Assembly: GCF_048128805.1 (NCBI RefSeq)
Contig: NC_136012.1
Coordinates: 5,931,121 to 5,995,120, forward strand
DNA from: Centroberyx gerrardi
Taxonomy: Eukaryota > Chordata > Actinopteri > Beryciformes > Berycidae
Length of the DNA: 64,000 bases
Direction of reading: 5' to 3'
How positions within the stretch are numbered: the stretch's first letter is position 1; each line of letters begins with the position of its first letter. Made by a program: the position numbers and the translations under genes. The notes beneath the pieces are model-generated. The model was not told the origin of the DNA, made no database searches, and saw only the letters and a program-made list of their open reading frames with translations. Below, piece by piece: positions 11,001 through 33,075 of the stretch.

Positions 11001-14000
11001 TGCCATTTCCATTCAGCTTTTCTAATTCAACACATAATAATTTGTAATAAAAACACTTATCTTAGCTTATGGCAGCCATCATGCACCTACTGAAGCAGAA
11101 TACCACCCTACACCAGGAAATGACCTTTCTATGTGACCTTCTATGTACCTTGCAGCAGACCTCTGTCCAGCACTCCTCCTCTTGGCGGGCCTCTTCCCAA
11201 CCAGACGCTTTGTACCGTTGTCTGTCACCTCGCTGGACTCATCCCCCTCCACATCTTCCTCGCCTGCTTCCTCCTCAATTGCTTCTTTCTTTCTCGTCTT
11301 CCCAGGCCTGTTCAGAGCAGACAGAAAGGGAATTTGTATTCGTATGGGAACAACCGCCTGAACGACTAGACCAGTGGTTCTCAAACTTTTTCTGTCAAAT
11401 TTTCATGCCTCCCGCCCCAACAAAATGGTGACAAAATGGGCCAAGTTTAACTTTAAGTTTTATTGAAATAACATCAAGATCATGAACATTCCTTTCACCT
11501 TTCTTTCAGTAATTTATGTTGTGCAAATAAAAAAAGCAACTTCCACTTTAACTTTATCAAACCACTTTTTGTGACATTTGTCAGTAGATTGCTCCATCAG
11601 TCTGTGTGCTTTTTCAAAAATAGAGAAAAATCCAATAAAATTTGCAATCACTTTGCTAGAACGATAACAATAAAGAGCAAGATAGGCTTCGTCATATTTT
11701 CTTGTCTTGGTTTTTGGTTGATTACTGTCGCACTTTGTCTTGTTTGTCTCGGAAGCATCGCCTGTTTTTATTTTCGTCCCTGTCAAATATCTCTCCATTC
11801 TGTAAACCTACAGACTCTCTGCGTTTGGAATGGTTCACTCATTCCCTCACTCACTATTCCCCATGTAGTGTTTATCATATAGTGAACTAAACGAAATTTC
11901 GGACACTACAGTAAATATCATTGCGTCAAAAAAAATGCGCTGGATATTCGTGTGATGCACCGGGACGCGCCCAGCATCACGTAAACAAACCAAGCATCAT
12001 GACAGCAGGTTGAAATGGACTCAGGTCGTATTGATTTTGAAAATTAAATTACAAATAAATTGTTGAAATTCTAATCATGTGCAAGTGTGGTTGTGTCAAC
12101 TTTGGTGCTGTCTGCTAATGGCAGCAAGCTGTTTTGGTTTGGTAAACAAGCTTGTGAGCTAATGACTAGCACAAGCTTTCATATAAAGTTAGCTGACCTG
12201 TAACGATGATTCCTGCAGTTTTGCTCCTATTGGTTCAAAACGGAGGCAACTCGAATGAGGTGTCTAATAGAGAGCCTAAGTCCCTCCCCTTCCGCTGTCC
12301 CCCATGGGCCCTTATTTCGGAAAAAATATGTACGGTAGTCAACGGCGAGAGACAAATAATTGTTTGATCCCGTTTGAATTGTGCCATGACTTACACATAT
12401 GATGTTTTGTCAATTTAAAAGATAATTTTGCAAGTCAAGAAAGTCGCAGTTTGTCGTAAAACAGTAAAGTAACGTTTAGTTTTGTGTGAAACCGCTCAGT
12501 GAACTACATCTCTCGTCTCACACAATATACGTCACCAACACCAACATGGAACGAAACATACGAAACACACAGGCATCGCGTTAACGTTAGCCCCCACTGT
12601 ACTAAAACTATCCTAAACCAGTTTAAATCCGTTCTTACTGTCTACCTTCCAGGTTGTGTATAATACTCCTGCTATCTGAGAGGGACTTAGCTTCAGCGGC
12701 TCTGGGTAGCTTGTGGAGAGAGAAAGTTATGATGTCACTTACGCGACTTTTGGGTGTGTAGTCTTTCTAATTACGTATTTTCACAGTCTTATACTTCAAC
12801 AGTTTTACGACAAACTGCGATTTTCTTGACTTGCAAAATTATCTTTTAAATTGACAAAACATCATATGTGTAATTCATGGCACAATTCAAACGGGATCAA
12901 ACGATTATTTGTCTCTCGCCGTCAACTACCGTACATATTTTTTCCGAAATAAGGTCCCATGGTGGTCCACCGGAAGGGGAGGGACTTAGGCTCTCTATAC
13001 GTCTTCTGTTGATTTGCCAACGCTGTCAACCGGTAAATAGACCAGTTTCTATTAGCTAACATGTTAGCTAGCTGCTTCTTCTTCTTCTTCTTCTGTAAGA
13101 CACGATCACATTGCATTGTGGTATACAGGAGAAATTGTAGGGTACTTAGGTTAATATAGAACCTCCTTGGTACACTGTCCACTACAATTTGTAGTGCATT
13201 GTGGGTATCTTATAGTGGACTATTTAGTGAATCAAATTAACCGTTGAGAATTCGGACACTAGTAAAAAATGGCGGATACACTATATAGTGCACTATTTCT
13301 GTAATAGGGAACGGTTTCGAACAAAGCTTCTGTCTGAATGAACACCATTGCTAACGTGAAAGCGCGGTTTGTTTATTGTTCCGCCATGAAAAAGACTCCG
13401 ATGTCAAAACATTAGTTCCGCACTACATTTCCCCCCCCGGTCACGCGCGCCCCCCCCTGTCATGCCTCTGTGCACCCCTAGGGGGGCGCCCACACACTTT
13501 GAGAAACGCTGGACTAGACAAGGAGTAGACAAACAACTCTGACCTTTGACCTTACCTGGCTTTCCTTCCAATATTTCTACTTTTCTTCTTCTCCTCCTCG
13601 TTCCCTCCATCCCTCCCTTTCTCCTTCCTCTGGACAGCGGCTCCACGCTGTTTCGTGGCAGTGGTCCTCCCCGTCTGAGGAGCGCCCTTTCCTCCTCCTC
13701 TGTCCGTCCCTCCCTCCTCTGGGAGGCTCGAGTCTTCTTCTATGGCAGTACTGTGCAGAGGGTTACCTAGGCAAGCAAAGGGAGAGCTCTCTGGTCAGAA
13801 AGATATAACAAGACACAGAGACAGACAGAAAAACAGAAATACAACCCTCAACATCTTTCCACAGAGTATTACAACATGGATATAAGTGGTACTAAAACAG
13901 TTTCAAGTTCTGTCTAAAAATATCTGCAGGTTTCAGAAAGAAAACCTTTTTAATGCTACCTGGAATTTAATTTAATACCAATTTAACAACCAAAATAATG

Positions 14001-16246
14001 AGACAAAAAGCTGGCTAAACAAGCTTTCTGATTGAACATACTAATGAAAGTTCTGAAACTATAAAAGAGCACTGTAAGAAAAAAGGACACCAGGAAATGT
14101 ATTGTTTAAGGACATAGTGTTCAACTGTGTTTATTAAAGCAGATCATGTTTGGCATAGTTTTTAACCCTGCCCAGTATTAATCTAAGAGTAAATATGGGT
14201 CAAACTTAATGGGACCAACTGGAAGGGCAGTAATACAGAAAATGAAACAGTCAGACATCACTGCTGATCCCATTCCATTTGGGTGAAAATACACAAGTCA
14301 TGGCGTTTGCCTTACTCTTGAACTCTGTTTCACCGATATCACTGAATAATTTTATACAGCATCAAAATGAAACTAAATTACAAAATAAACCTGTATAACA
14401 TGGTGAAAAACTAAGACATTTTAATACTTTTGAAGGCCTTACATTCAGATCATTTACTTTAAGACTGGACACCTGGAAGACAGAGAAGAAAGAGACAGAT
14501 CTGCTGTGTAGAGTCTCACCATAATTCTGCTGCACTGCCTCCAGGAAGCTAGCTCTCTCTATGGAGGACAGGTTGGTGGAATCCAAATTGTCCAAAACTG
14601 GAGCTTTCTGGGATATGGACACAACATAGAGCAATATAGATCAATCAGTCAGTCTGTCACAAAGCGGTCTGTGGATGGCAGATTTGGAGAAGCCAGCAAG
14701 GTGAATGGTGCAGCATCAGCCTTCCATAACATTCACAAACCATTTAATAATCACTCAAGCTGGTTTTAAAGACATGAAGCGTATAATAGAGTGTGTGTTT
14801 AGTAAAGATATGCAAAATGAATTCCAGTTATTTTGTATACAATACTATACTACTACATACCAACACCTACACCCACCATGCCAGCCTCTTTACTCTGTGC
14901 TTGCCTATGGCAGCTGCATTCAGTGAGTGATTTGTCCAGTTTTAACAAGTACAGTGGTGGGTATGAAAATTTCCCCCTCACATTTTTCCTACAATCTAGA
15001 CTGGGGAAGAAGGGGGTTGAGGCTATTTAACTGTAAGAAAGGGGAGTGACATCCCCTCCCATCAAAATTAATACTGAAAAGGTTGCTATAGTGACCAACT
15101 GACCTGACTCTCATCTGGTGGAGCTGTAGGCATCTTGGCTCCTTTGCCTTTTTTAGCACTGTAGAGACAGAGAAACAACTGAGACCTGAGACACTTGGTG
15201 GCTGAATGATTAGAGACACCACCTTTCATCCTGGTAAAACTCAAGCCAAACTCCATTCAATAATCTGGCAATTTAATGTGGCCTTCTTAATAGGCAAAAC
15301 TACATGCCTCATAAAATATGACACAATACCTCTTTTGAATCGTTAGCTGCCAGTCTTCCATTCGGCATATACACTCACCGGCCACTTCATTAGGTACATC
15401 TGTTCAACTGCTTGTTAACACAAATATCTAATCAGCTAATCACGTGGCAACAACTCAATGCATTTAGGCATGTAGACATGGTCAAGACGATCTGCTGAAG
15501 TTCAAACCAAGCATCAGAATGGGGAAGAAAGGTGATTTAAGTGACTTTGAACGTGGCATGCTTGTTGGTGCCAGACGGGCTGGTTTGAATAATTCAGAAA
15601 CTGCTGATCTACTGGGATTTTCACGCACAACCATCTCTAGGGTTTACAGAGAATGGTCGGGAAAAGAGAAAATATCCAGTGAGCGGCAGTTCTCTGGGCG
15701 AAAATGCCTTGTTGATGGCAGAGGTCAGAGGAGAACGGCCAGACTGGTTCGAGCTGATAGAAAGGCAACAGTAACTCAGATAACCTCTTTACAACTGTGG
15801 TGAGCAGAAAAGCATCTCAGAATGCAACACGTCCAACCTTGAGGCAGATGTCACTTTGGTAGCCGGTTGACACTGAGCTGAAAGCTGATACCTACCCAGT
15901 ATTAGTAAGGTGTACCTAATGAAGTGGCCGGTGAGTGTATATCCCCCTACAAAACAGCAATTACTACAATAAAATTAGATCTTTTAGAATTGGTTTGCCT
16001 GTTTTAACCACGCACATCTTCCATAAAAATACATCGCGGAGGGCTACCCTGACAGTTAGCAAGCAGTGTGGACCAAGTCTAAACGTTGCAATTATATTGA
16101 AAGAAAGTGCCTAACGTCCGAGTAAAGACCTAACAATTCGTAACAAGTCTTGAGTTATGTTCTAACCTTACCAGTTTTTGTAGACAACACATCGGAGATA
16201 GTGGTTGGGATATTATTAGATTATATATTCAAAATTCTCACCTCAT
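6186..16246 (-). CDS. cenpu: centromere protein U (CENP-U / MLF1IP)
   Basis: Component of the CENP-O/P/Q/U/R group of the inner kinetochore. Fourteen coding exons, all in phase: 16242-16246, 15104-15158, 14520-14607, 13556-13766, 11149-11307, 10414-10492, 10047-10130, 9866-9953, 9250-9376, 8830-8908, 8485-8532, 7008-7069, 6525-6681, 6186-6305. The total is 1362 bp or 453 aa (human about 418). The N-terminal 250 residues are charged and low-complexity with basic nuclear-localisation-like patches (KRPAKRRSAGQR, KKEKKRKKK). The C-terminal third is helical and coiled-coil-like (STTVRQAIHSLSSSVEEQL, EEARLELRLADLRRGQ, LPALLLETKYILGAEHQL), the conserved CENP-U region. The first exon supplies only ATG plus two bases (M and part of S). 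Identification rests on the C-terminal match plus position between casp3 and acsl1. A hAT element abuts the 8485-8532 exon donor. Confidence 0.92.
6470..6522. repeat. (TG)n microsatellite beside a cenpu donor
   Basis: On the transcribed strand this reads (AC)n and begins at the donor of the 6525-6681 exon (GAG|GTACAC), so the repeat is the start of the intron. Confidence 0.9.
7200..8483. mobile_element. non-autonomous hAT element inserted at a cenpu splice donor
   Basis: The 1284-bp element starts TAGGGCTGAAACGATT and ends in the inverted form GCTGCAGCCCTA. It is flanked by a perfect 8-bp duplication CCTTGGCG (7192-7199 and 8484-8491), diagnostic of hAT transposition. The terminal regions are rich in ATCGAT and ACTCGA motifs, usual for this fish hAT group. 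The interior holds a long (CA)n at 7973-8059 and no intact transposase. The duplicated 8 bp cover the exon-intron boundary of cenpu (see findings). Confidence 0.93.
10231..10290 (+). mobile_element. tRNA-derived SINE fragment
   Basis: GGGGCGTCCTAGTGGCTCAG followed by GGGTTAGGGTGCATACCATG resembles the tRNA-like head (A-box) of a SINE also seen, fuller, at 33627-33725. It is truncated and runs into simple repeats (TTA)n. It sits in a cenpu intron. Confidence 0.5.
11514..11798 (-). pseudogene. hAT transposase N-terminal remnant
   Basis: A 94-codon open stretch contains TRKYDEAYLALYCY, close to the start of the BED-finger or dimer region of Charlie-type hAT transposases (KRKYDEAYLxxGF), then diverges. 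The expected zinc-finger cysteines are not intact and the catalytic part is missing. It is inside the hAT element and not a host gene. Confidence 0.5.
12268..12997. mobile_element. long-TIR foldback element, copy A (730 bp)
   Basis: It begins TAGAGAGCCTAAGTCCCTCC and ends with the inverted form. The arms are about 180 bases and include GGAAAAAATATGTACGG and TTTGTCAATTTAAAAGATAA. A second copy at 48404-49123 has the same arms, with the interior in the opposite orientation. No transposase. It is nested within the hAT element at 11372-13511. Confidence 0.88.
15370..15941 (+). mobile_element. internally deleted Tc1-like element
   Basis: Inverted ends CACTCACCGGCCACTTCATT and AATGAAGTGGCCGGTGAGTG are flanked by TA on both sides, the Tc1/mariner target. 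Length is about 570 bp; an autonomous copy would be about 1.2-1.6 kb. It is inserted in family F copy 2. Confidence 0.92.
15519..15803 (+). pseudogene. Tc1-like transposase, N-terminal fragment
   Basis: About 94 codons starting MGKKGDLSDFERGMLVGARR and containing NSETADLLGFSRTTISRVYR, the paired-type helix-turn-helix DNA-binding domain of Tc1 transposases. The DDE catalytic domain is deleted, so this is a dead internal fragment of the element at 15370-15941. Confidence 0.88.
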
Positions 16247-16400
16247 CACGGACCGTAGTATCCTTAACGTACAACAAGAAGTTTGTTTTGTAGACAACGA
16301 GAGCTTCCCGCAAAATGTTTCCAATTTCCGGACTGTACCAATACAAAAACCCAGGGGGGACCGTAAAGTGAAAAGAAGAAAGTTCGAAAGTAGAGTTTGT
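16247..16400 (-). promoter_or_regulatory. cenpu 5' leader and promoter region
   Basis: The start codon at 16246-16244 is followed after two bases by a strong donor (ATGAG|GTGAGA), so this segment is leader plus promoter. A second possible donor (ACTG|GTAAGG) lies near 16173 downstream and could serve an alternative leader. The acsl1 polyadenylation signal at 16877 is only about 0.5 kb away. Confidence 0.45.
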
Positions 16401-16876
16401 ATAAAAATGTCGTATATTCCAATAATGTTGACATGTTGTAGACATAGACTGTAACAAAGTTTATAGATAACCTTGAGTCAATATATATATTCGCATAAAC
16501 TACATTATGAAAACAATAGCTACCTCCATAAGTTACTTCAGTCTTGATTCCTACGGAGAGCGAAATAGGCCATTTCAGACTGTGTGAAACTCACTAGTTG
16601 CCATTCAGGTACACATGAAACCTATGCTGAAACCACACATGCAAATACTGCATAACATTAAGACACAATAGAAAGACACTGAAGACGCACTGCATAGTAC
16701 GCAGTGCATAATACAATAGTAAAATACGTACTAAGCCTATGCAGTAGAGTACCAACTACACTAGTATTACTACATACTAAAAGGTATTCAATAGACACAA
16801 AATAATGAAGGAAGATAGCGCCCTGATGAAGCAAATCACATACAAACACACAACTCTTTGGTGATTAAAATTCCAA

Positions 16877-17473
16877 TTTATTTTACAAAACACACATATC
16901 ACAGTACACAATAAAAACAACAAATTATAGCACCGTTATAGACATAAAAGTATTTCCATGAAATTAAAACCACAAACATTCAATGGGATCTCACTGAGAG
17001 CATGTGAAAGGTTGTGCACAACATTAGTTTGAAATTAGTTTCAAAAATTTCACCCTAGTAAAACATCTAATAATTTAAAACAACTGATTCCTAAAACAAA
17101 CCTCTCCCTTTTCTGTTACCATCATAAATAAATTAAGACACTAACATAGTAATCCTATGTCTTGAATGATGATTTGCAGAGTATCTGAATTCCCTGCGTG
17201 TGAGTTTGTGTTCAGATAATCTCCAATATGGCTGCCTCTTCCGGTTCCTGATATATCCTGGGATCCAAACGGGACCCAAGCTCAGTGATAACAACATGTA
17301 GGGACCCAACAGAGACGAGCCTGTGAGCAGTTCTGGGTTCTAACCCTTAGTTTAAGAAACAAATATAACAATGTCCTGAGAAGTGAATACAACTTGTCGG
17401 TGATGCTAAGACGTGTAACCTGTGGTATACAAGTGTGTTTGTGTTAGGGGAAGATAAAAGAACTCTGTGTGTA

Positions 17474-17538
<65 letters not shown>

Positions 17539-17990
17539 GAGGTACTCTGTATGGCTTGTGATCCTGCAGTCCTGAGATCCCTGCTCCTACAGTGCAGTGC
17601 TGCGGTATTTCCCTTTTAAAAAGACAGTATCACAATTCATCTGATTGGAATCAATACATTACCATAGAGTCTATACTGTATATAGCATAGATAAAACTAC
17701 TTCATTAATGGACAGCTTCATTTCTGTATGCATAAAATGTGCATAGATTCTATTTTGTACCCATAGCTTTTTCCCTATTTGGTTCTATAGATCTTATATC
17801 ACTTGATAGATGTTGTTCTAAAGGCTCTGACTCAAGCCAATTCCACCAGAATCCACCTCACTTGACCAGTTGATCAGTCCTTTTGGTCTGAGATGACCTC
17901 TTCTTCTTCTGCTCTTTTTCCCCTTGTTCTCCTCTTCTTCCTCTCTAAATCTAACTCCCTTTTGGTAGAGTTTCCTCTTGTGTTGTTGTT
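16877..17990 (-). other. acsl1 3' untranslated region with poly(A) signal
   Basis: The stretch after the acsl1 stop has no coding potential. TTTATT at 16877-16882 (AATAAA on minus) is the best poly(A) signal. The segment includes a (TG)n run at about 17479-17537, which would be (CA)n in the mRNA. Confidence 0.6.
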
Positions 17991-27945
<9,955 letters not shown>

Positions 27946-28299
27946 GATGCTGCTGCTGATGTGGTGTTGGGTGAGGAGTGTGTGTGCTTGGGGATGGTAT
28001 GCCTGCGTGTGTGTGTGTAGGTGGGGTGGTAGGATGGGTGTGTCAAGTAAACGTGCCTGTATGTGTGTGTGTTAGGTGACTGTTGGGCCGTGATGGTGCC
28101 AGTGGCAGTAGGGTGGGTGTGGTAGGGGTGCGTTTGAAAACACTTAGCACTCTAAGTTGGCCCTGAGGTAAGGTGGAGTTAAGATGAATGCCCTGAGGTG
28201 AGGTAAAGAGTGTGTGTAATGGTAAGGAGTGTGTGGAGGGGTGAGGGGAAGAGCTGGCCAGGAGAGGATCTGGAGAGAGAGCAAGAGAGAGATCATTCA

Positions 28300-31200
28300 T
28301 TTGTTCACTTTCTGGATAAGTAAGTATTTATTTGGTCAGTAGGTTCTGTGTAGCTTTGTTACGTTTAACCACCAACCAACCAATCAAATTCCTAACTTTG
28401 TGCCTGCTTCCTAATGCGATTAGATAATCTCAACATAATTAAACCTCCAAATATAAAGCATGTCCACACTGAGGCAACTATTTTTAATATATTGTCAGAA
28501 ATGAGTAGCCTTTTGTTTTTTACCTTGATTTTGCTTGGTTAATATACCCAAAAGAAACTGGAAAAAAGTTGGATTGAATGTTTTTTCATTTCAGTCCTCA
28601 AGGCAATAACAACTAGCAAACTATTAAAGGGTGTGAAGACTTTGATATCCACAGTACATAGGCTCTTGTGACTGGAGAATATTTGTTTTCTTTAAAGAAA
28701 TTGTTCTTAATGGTTTTCATTTCAGCTGTGTCAGACAGTATACAATGGAGAGGCCCACAATGTTGCAATCACACATTCTGCACCTTAGCCCACAGAGCCA
28801 TCAGGATAGCTCCAATAAGTGATTCTTACTCTTGTTAAAATGCAAACTGAGAGCAGCTTACAATAGCCTGTTATAAGTCTAGAGCCTAGGCTTCTTAAAC
28901 CTTTGGGTGGGGTGCAAAATAGACCCCTTTCCACCTGGCATTAAATTGCTTCCTGGGTGATCAGATTGTAATCAGATAGAACAAAAAAAGACATAAAACC
29001 CAGACATAAATCTACCTAAAACACACTGAAGGTGTAGAAACCCAGGTGTAGATGCACCCAAACCACCTTTGAAGGTGCTCAAAAATGCATCTGGCCACAT
29101 TAACAAAAAAGTTTTAAATGCAGTGTCTCCAATCCACATAGAGCAACTATGGAAATGGAAATAAACTTTTGCACGGGGATCCAACCAGGATGCACATACA
29201 ATTTATCAGTCAGGCAGTTTGGATAGAAACATACTTGTTAAAAATAGATCGTCAGGAAACTTAGACCTACTTACTTTTATAGGATGTAAACGACTTACTT
29301 ATTTTTATAGGAGATATTAAGAGGAAAAGATGTGTGGCAGTCTGTATTTTGTGAGGGAAAAAGAGAAATCTGATTCCAGTGTGTATCCTGAAGACACATG
29401 TTAATGTCAGGTGTAAACGTTATCCAGTTAAATCATATCTAGCCAGGTGGAAAGGCCATAGATCACAGGCCTGTTACTGGTGGATTCCCCAACCACAGAC
29501 TGGTGTGTCTATATTTAGATACAACTTCTCAGTTTGGTCGCAGCATAAAAAAAAACCATATAGCACCTCTGGCACACTGTAGTGCTACTAATACCAACCT
29601 ACATTGTTTAGCTGTGGCTCACATCACCTTACCATATATTTAACAGATTTTCTCCTGACAAGATTAGCAGGTGTCAGGTGTAAGGTTCCCATGGGGTGTG
29701 TGTGTAACAGGTGGCAAAGACTAGCTCTCGGTGTTGTAACATAAACACACACATGCGCGCACACACACACACACACACCCCCGGTTGAGGTGACAGACTT
29801 TGGCAAGTTGAGCTCATTAGAAATAGAGTGTGAGGTCTTCAGGTGAAACCGAGCGACAGGTCCACCTCCGTGTGAACTCCGACCTTAGACCCAGATTACT
29901 AGCCAATAGCAGGGCCAAAGGGAACTCCACTGATCACATCAAGACCCACTCTGAAGGCTCACAGAGCTTTTATCACAAATTTGTCAAATAAAGAGAGAAA
30001 AGGTAATCCTGTATGTTCAGAACAGAATCACCACACAATCACAACAGCTGCTACAAATACTACTACCATAACAATCATGGAACAACCATTATTATTATTA
30101 TCATGTCTTTTTATTTCATTATTAGTGTTGCTCTTTTAAATCACAAATAGCATCAACAATCAGTTTTCCTCATATTGTGTTTCTTGTACTCATAATACAG
30201 TTGAGTTTCTCCTTGAATGAACTCCTCAGTAATATCTAACCACTTGAGGGGGGGATCCAGTCCATTTCCTTGTTATTGCCATTTTATTGGCTGCAAGTAA
30301 AACCTTTCCAGATATTTATCAGCTCTCAGTGCAGTTCCTTCTGTCAAACTGACAAGACACAGTCTTGTCAGGATTCAATAACTCACAAACATAATTCCAA
30401 AACTGGTGTCTATTTCCCGACTGTTCCAAAATACAGGATGATTCACATCCAACTATCCAAACCAGTTGTCTGCTTTTAACTCTTGGTGTGATAGAGTACC
30501 AATCATTATCTGGGACAATAAAGACAAAGAGCAGAGATTATTCTATGTCTGCTGTATGCAGTGGTTTCAGGTTCAATCACCTTCATTAGAGCCGGTTTTA
30601 CGTCTTTTCTAAGTAGTCCCTTAGAATGAAATAATCCATTGTCCTCTGGTTTACTGTGGGCCAATAGAGGGGCTTGTCATGAAGCCCAGCACTCCCAGCA
30701 CTTCCAGCAAGAATGAACAGCAACATGACCACATCTCTAGTAAGCTGGCCCTTGGTGACGTCCTTTGTCATCTTGATTTCTTGCTGAGCATTTTGTTTTG
30801 TTTTTGAGGTGGAGTGGACACCATCATTACAACTTCATAATGAAGAGAAAAGGGACAGTCTGAAGGATGATTCATTGACTAATCTGTCCGGTGACCACCC
30901 ACTCAAAACATGATTCAGGCATTTTCTTTAAACTGTCACTGTGGCAGCTCAGTGGAACACCACAAGCATACCCGTATGCTTTGAAAGTTACTGATAAACT
31001 TATAGTGGCAGCCTGTAAGCTGCCCTGACTTAAAGTAATAACATGACACTTAAGATTTTCCTCTTATTTTTTTTCACTAGGCAGCAGAGTCTCAACTGGC
31101 AATTTTTGGCATTCCTCATTGAAACCAGCAGTACAGCTAGTTATGAACAAACTTGTCCGTAAGTAGTAGGCTATCTATTGGTTTCAATAAGCAATACTAA

Positions 31201-31350
31201 CAATGCTAAGAAGCCTATTTTGGTTAATTTTGCACCCAGAATGCAAACAGACAACTACCAAAAGATGAAACTGTGAAACTGAATGGGTCCACAAGATGAC
31301 TCCCAGGTTAGTGTATATTTCTCCATATGGCCTATTGAATTCCTTCCTTA
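28300..31350. other. non-coding, acsl1 5' intron or intergenic
   Basis: No ORF with homology or codon structure is seen on either strand. It holds short simple repeats, a (CA)n near 29758-29778 and ordinary AT-rich sequence. It may be a long first intron of acsl1 if the start site is at 31.4 or 35.6 kb. Confidence 0.5.
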
Positions 31351-31355
31351 CTCAC

Positions 31356-31480
31356 CTGTCACACAGAGCAGCCAACCAGGTGAGACAAACTGCCTCGTAG
31401 CCAATGACAGCGACTCTGGGAACGCTGTTCTCACTGCTGCAACAGCACCACACACACTGACTACTCTCACTAGGATGCAC
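31356..31480 (-). promoter_or_regulatory. candidate acsl1 5' non-coding exon and promoter (proximal)
   Basis: A near-consensus donor GACAG|GTGAGTAAGG follows 31356 on minus, and an inverted CCAAT motif (CATTGGC on minus) lies inside the segment near 31400. This is one of two candidates for the acsl1 leader. Without transcripts it is tentative. Confidence 0.3.
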
Positions 31481-32759
31481 TGATACACACACACACACTC
31501 TGTCACAAGTGATGTATAAACGCAGCTAATCTACCAATCAAAGGTCAAGCTGGTTCCAACGAGGGCTTCAGTTGGCTGGTTGTGTCAAGACAGGCACTTT
31601 TTCAGGTGATGTCATCAAGGCTAGTTGATCTGATCGGTCTGAATGACTCAAAGATTCAATGAATTGAATCAGTGAGGGGCTAGAGGTCGGGTCAATAACT
31701 GAGTTGGGATTTTTACACTCTCCCTGTTTTAAAGCTCCAATGACCCTCTAAAGCTCTCTCCAGACAGCAATAGTGTTACCAGGGGATGTGTGTTGTTTGG
31801 TCATTTTTACCGCAGGACCACATGAATTTTATCCTGCCTGGAACAAATATGTCAGTGATTTTCTCCAGCTACTCTGGTAGAAATTCAGGCTGAAATTACC
31901 TACTGTATTTCAAGTTATCTCTGACATCCTAGGTTAATTTTAATCCTGTATGAATTGACATGTCAGTGTTTCATGCAATTACTGACTTGCGACCTGGCAT
32001 CTCAATTTCAAATAACAAGTGGCAGGATAGAGCAACATCACTTTTTACAATGAACTGGAACCACAATATTAATATTAATGCCATCCAGAAAGCCCTAAAA
32101 TTTGAGAAATTTCACATAAGTTCCTGAAACGTTTGACTTGCAGATGGAAAATTAATTCTTTGGGACTTTTGGTGTGAAGAGAAAAGGGGAGGCACAATCA
32201 AAAGGAAGCAAAGGTAGAAGGAGGAAAGAAGGAAGGAAGGAGACAAGGAAAAGAAGGAACAAAAATGTATGAGGCAGAGTAGCATGAAGATGGAGATAAG
32301 GTTCAGGGAGGGAAATAATGGCTAGAGATGTGGAGAAGGAAAGAGAGAGGGAGAAGGAGAATTTGCATCTACACACTAGACAGCTTGTTAGGTGTCCAGC
32401 ATCACTACAACAGAAGTTTGAATCTGGAGGTTGACATTTGTTGCACATCCTTCTCTCCTATCGTTTCTTCCACTCTACACTATTATTGATGAAAGGAGAG
32501 ATGGAGGGACTTGGGTATAGACAAGACAGTGGGACACAGATAGGAGATGAAAGAGAGGAGAGAGGGGGGAGAAAAGAAGCAAGTAAAACCAACAGATAAG
32601 TACAAACAAAGGGTTGCCCAGGAAGAAGAACAGGAAAAGTTTGCAAAGTCAATCAACTGGTTCTAATGTCTAACTTCTCTTGACAAGGCCAAACCAGAGC
32701 CATAGCCACCAAGAGCTGGGTCAGTCTGGACTATAGAAAGGGTTTTTCCACCGTGGCCC

Positions 32760-33075
32760 TGATGACGAATTCCATGGCTTTTCCATGACTAAATCGGAGC
32801 ATGTGACCTGAAAAATTGTATTCCTTTCTCCTGGTTTGTTAGTGTTATGGGTGAACAGTCTGGTTTCCACTTCAGTTGGGCTGAAAACCACCAGCTAATG
32901 CAAAAAATTTGTGAAAAGATGGACACATTCTGCTATATTCCTGTCAACTGACCCAAATGTAAAATTCCCTGATATTCCTGACTTCTCCAGACGATTTATC
33001 AAATTGCCTGACTGAAATTTTACAGCTTTCAAAATTTCATGATATTCCAGAATTTCAGTGACCAGTGGGAACCCT
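32760..33075. mobile_element. dispersed hAT-like repeat, second copy
   Basis: Shares TTCCATGACT, CTCCTGGTTTGTTAG, CTGAAAACCACCA and AAATTCCCTGATATTCC with 905-1505 in the same order, and ends CCAGTGGGAACCCTG, a terminal motif of fish hAT-type repeats. The small minus-strand ORF at 33029-33217 overlaps its edge and is not supported. Confidence 0.6.

Larger units (their letters stand above)
11372..13511. mobile_element. hAT (Charlie-like) element with nested insertions
   Basis: The left end CAGTGGTTCTCAAACTTTTT and right end TTTGAGAAACGCTG are the typical imperfect hAT-Charlie termini. An exact 8-bp target duplication GACTAGAC flanks it (11364-11371 and 13512-13519). It lies in the cenpu intron between exons 13556-13766 and 11149-11307. 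A transposase remnant lies at 11514-11798 on minus, and a 730-bp foldback element at 12268-12997 is nested inside. Partly similar blocks near 11850-11910 and 13180-13260 suggest another layer that I could not resolve. Confidence 0.88.
15249..16080. mobile_element. foldback MITE family F, copy 2 (cenpu intron 1), split by a Tc1 element
   Basis: It starts CCAAACTCCATTCAATAATC, continues with CTCATAAAATATGA and CCATTCGGCATA, is interrupted by the Tc1-like element at 15370-15941, and resumes with TTTTAGAATTGGTTTGCC and ACATCGCGGAGGGCTA. All landmarks match copy 3 read in reverse. The right limit is approximate. Confidence 0.7.

Noticed and set aside
11841-13312. A third inverted-repeat transposon between the hAT and the foldback element
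   Set aside because: The similar blocks near 11860 and 13220 are in direct, not inverted, orientation on reinspection, so boundaries could not be supported.
15519-15803. Domesticated transposase gene
   Set aside because: It is within a TA-flanked Tc1 element with intact inverted ends and lacks the catalytic domain; nothing suggests host use.
32152-32652. Minus-strand ORFs of 98 and 64 codons with Ser/Leu/Phe runs
   Set aside because: They are translations of a purine-rich simple tract (GGAAGGAAGG and GAGAGGGAGA); no domain.
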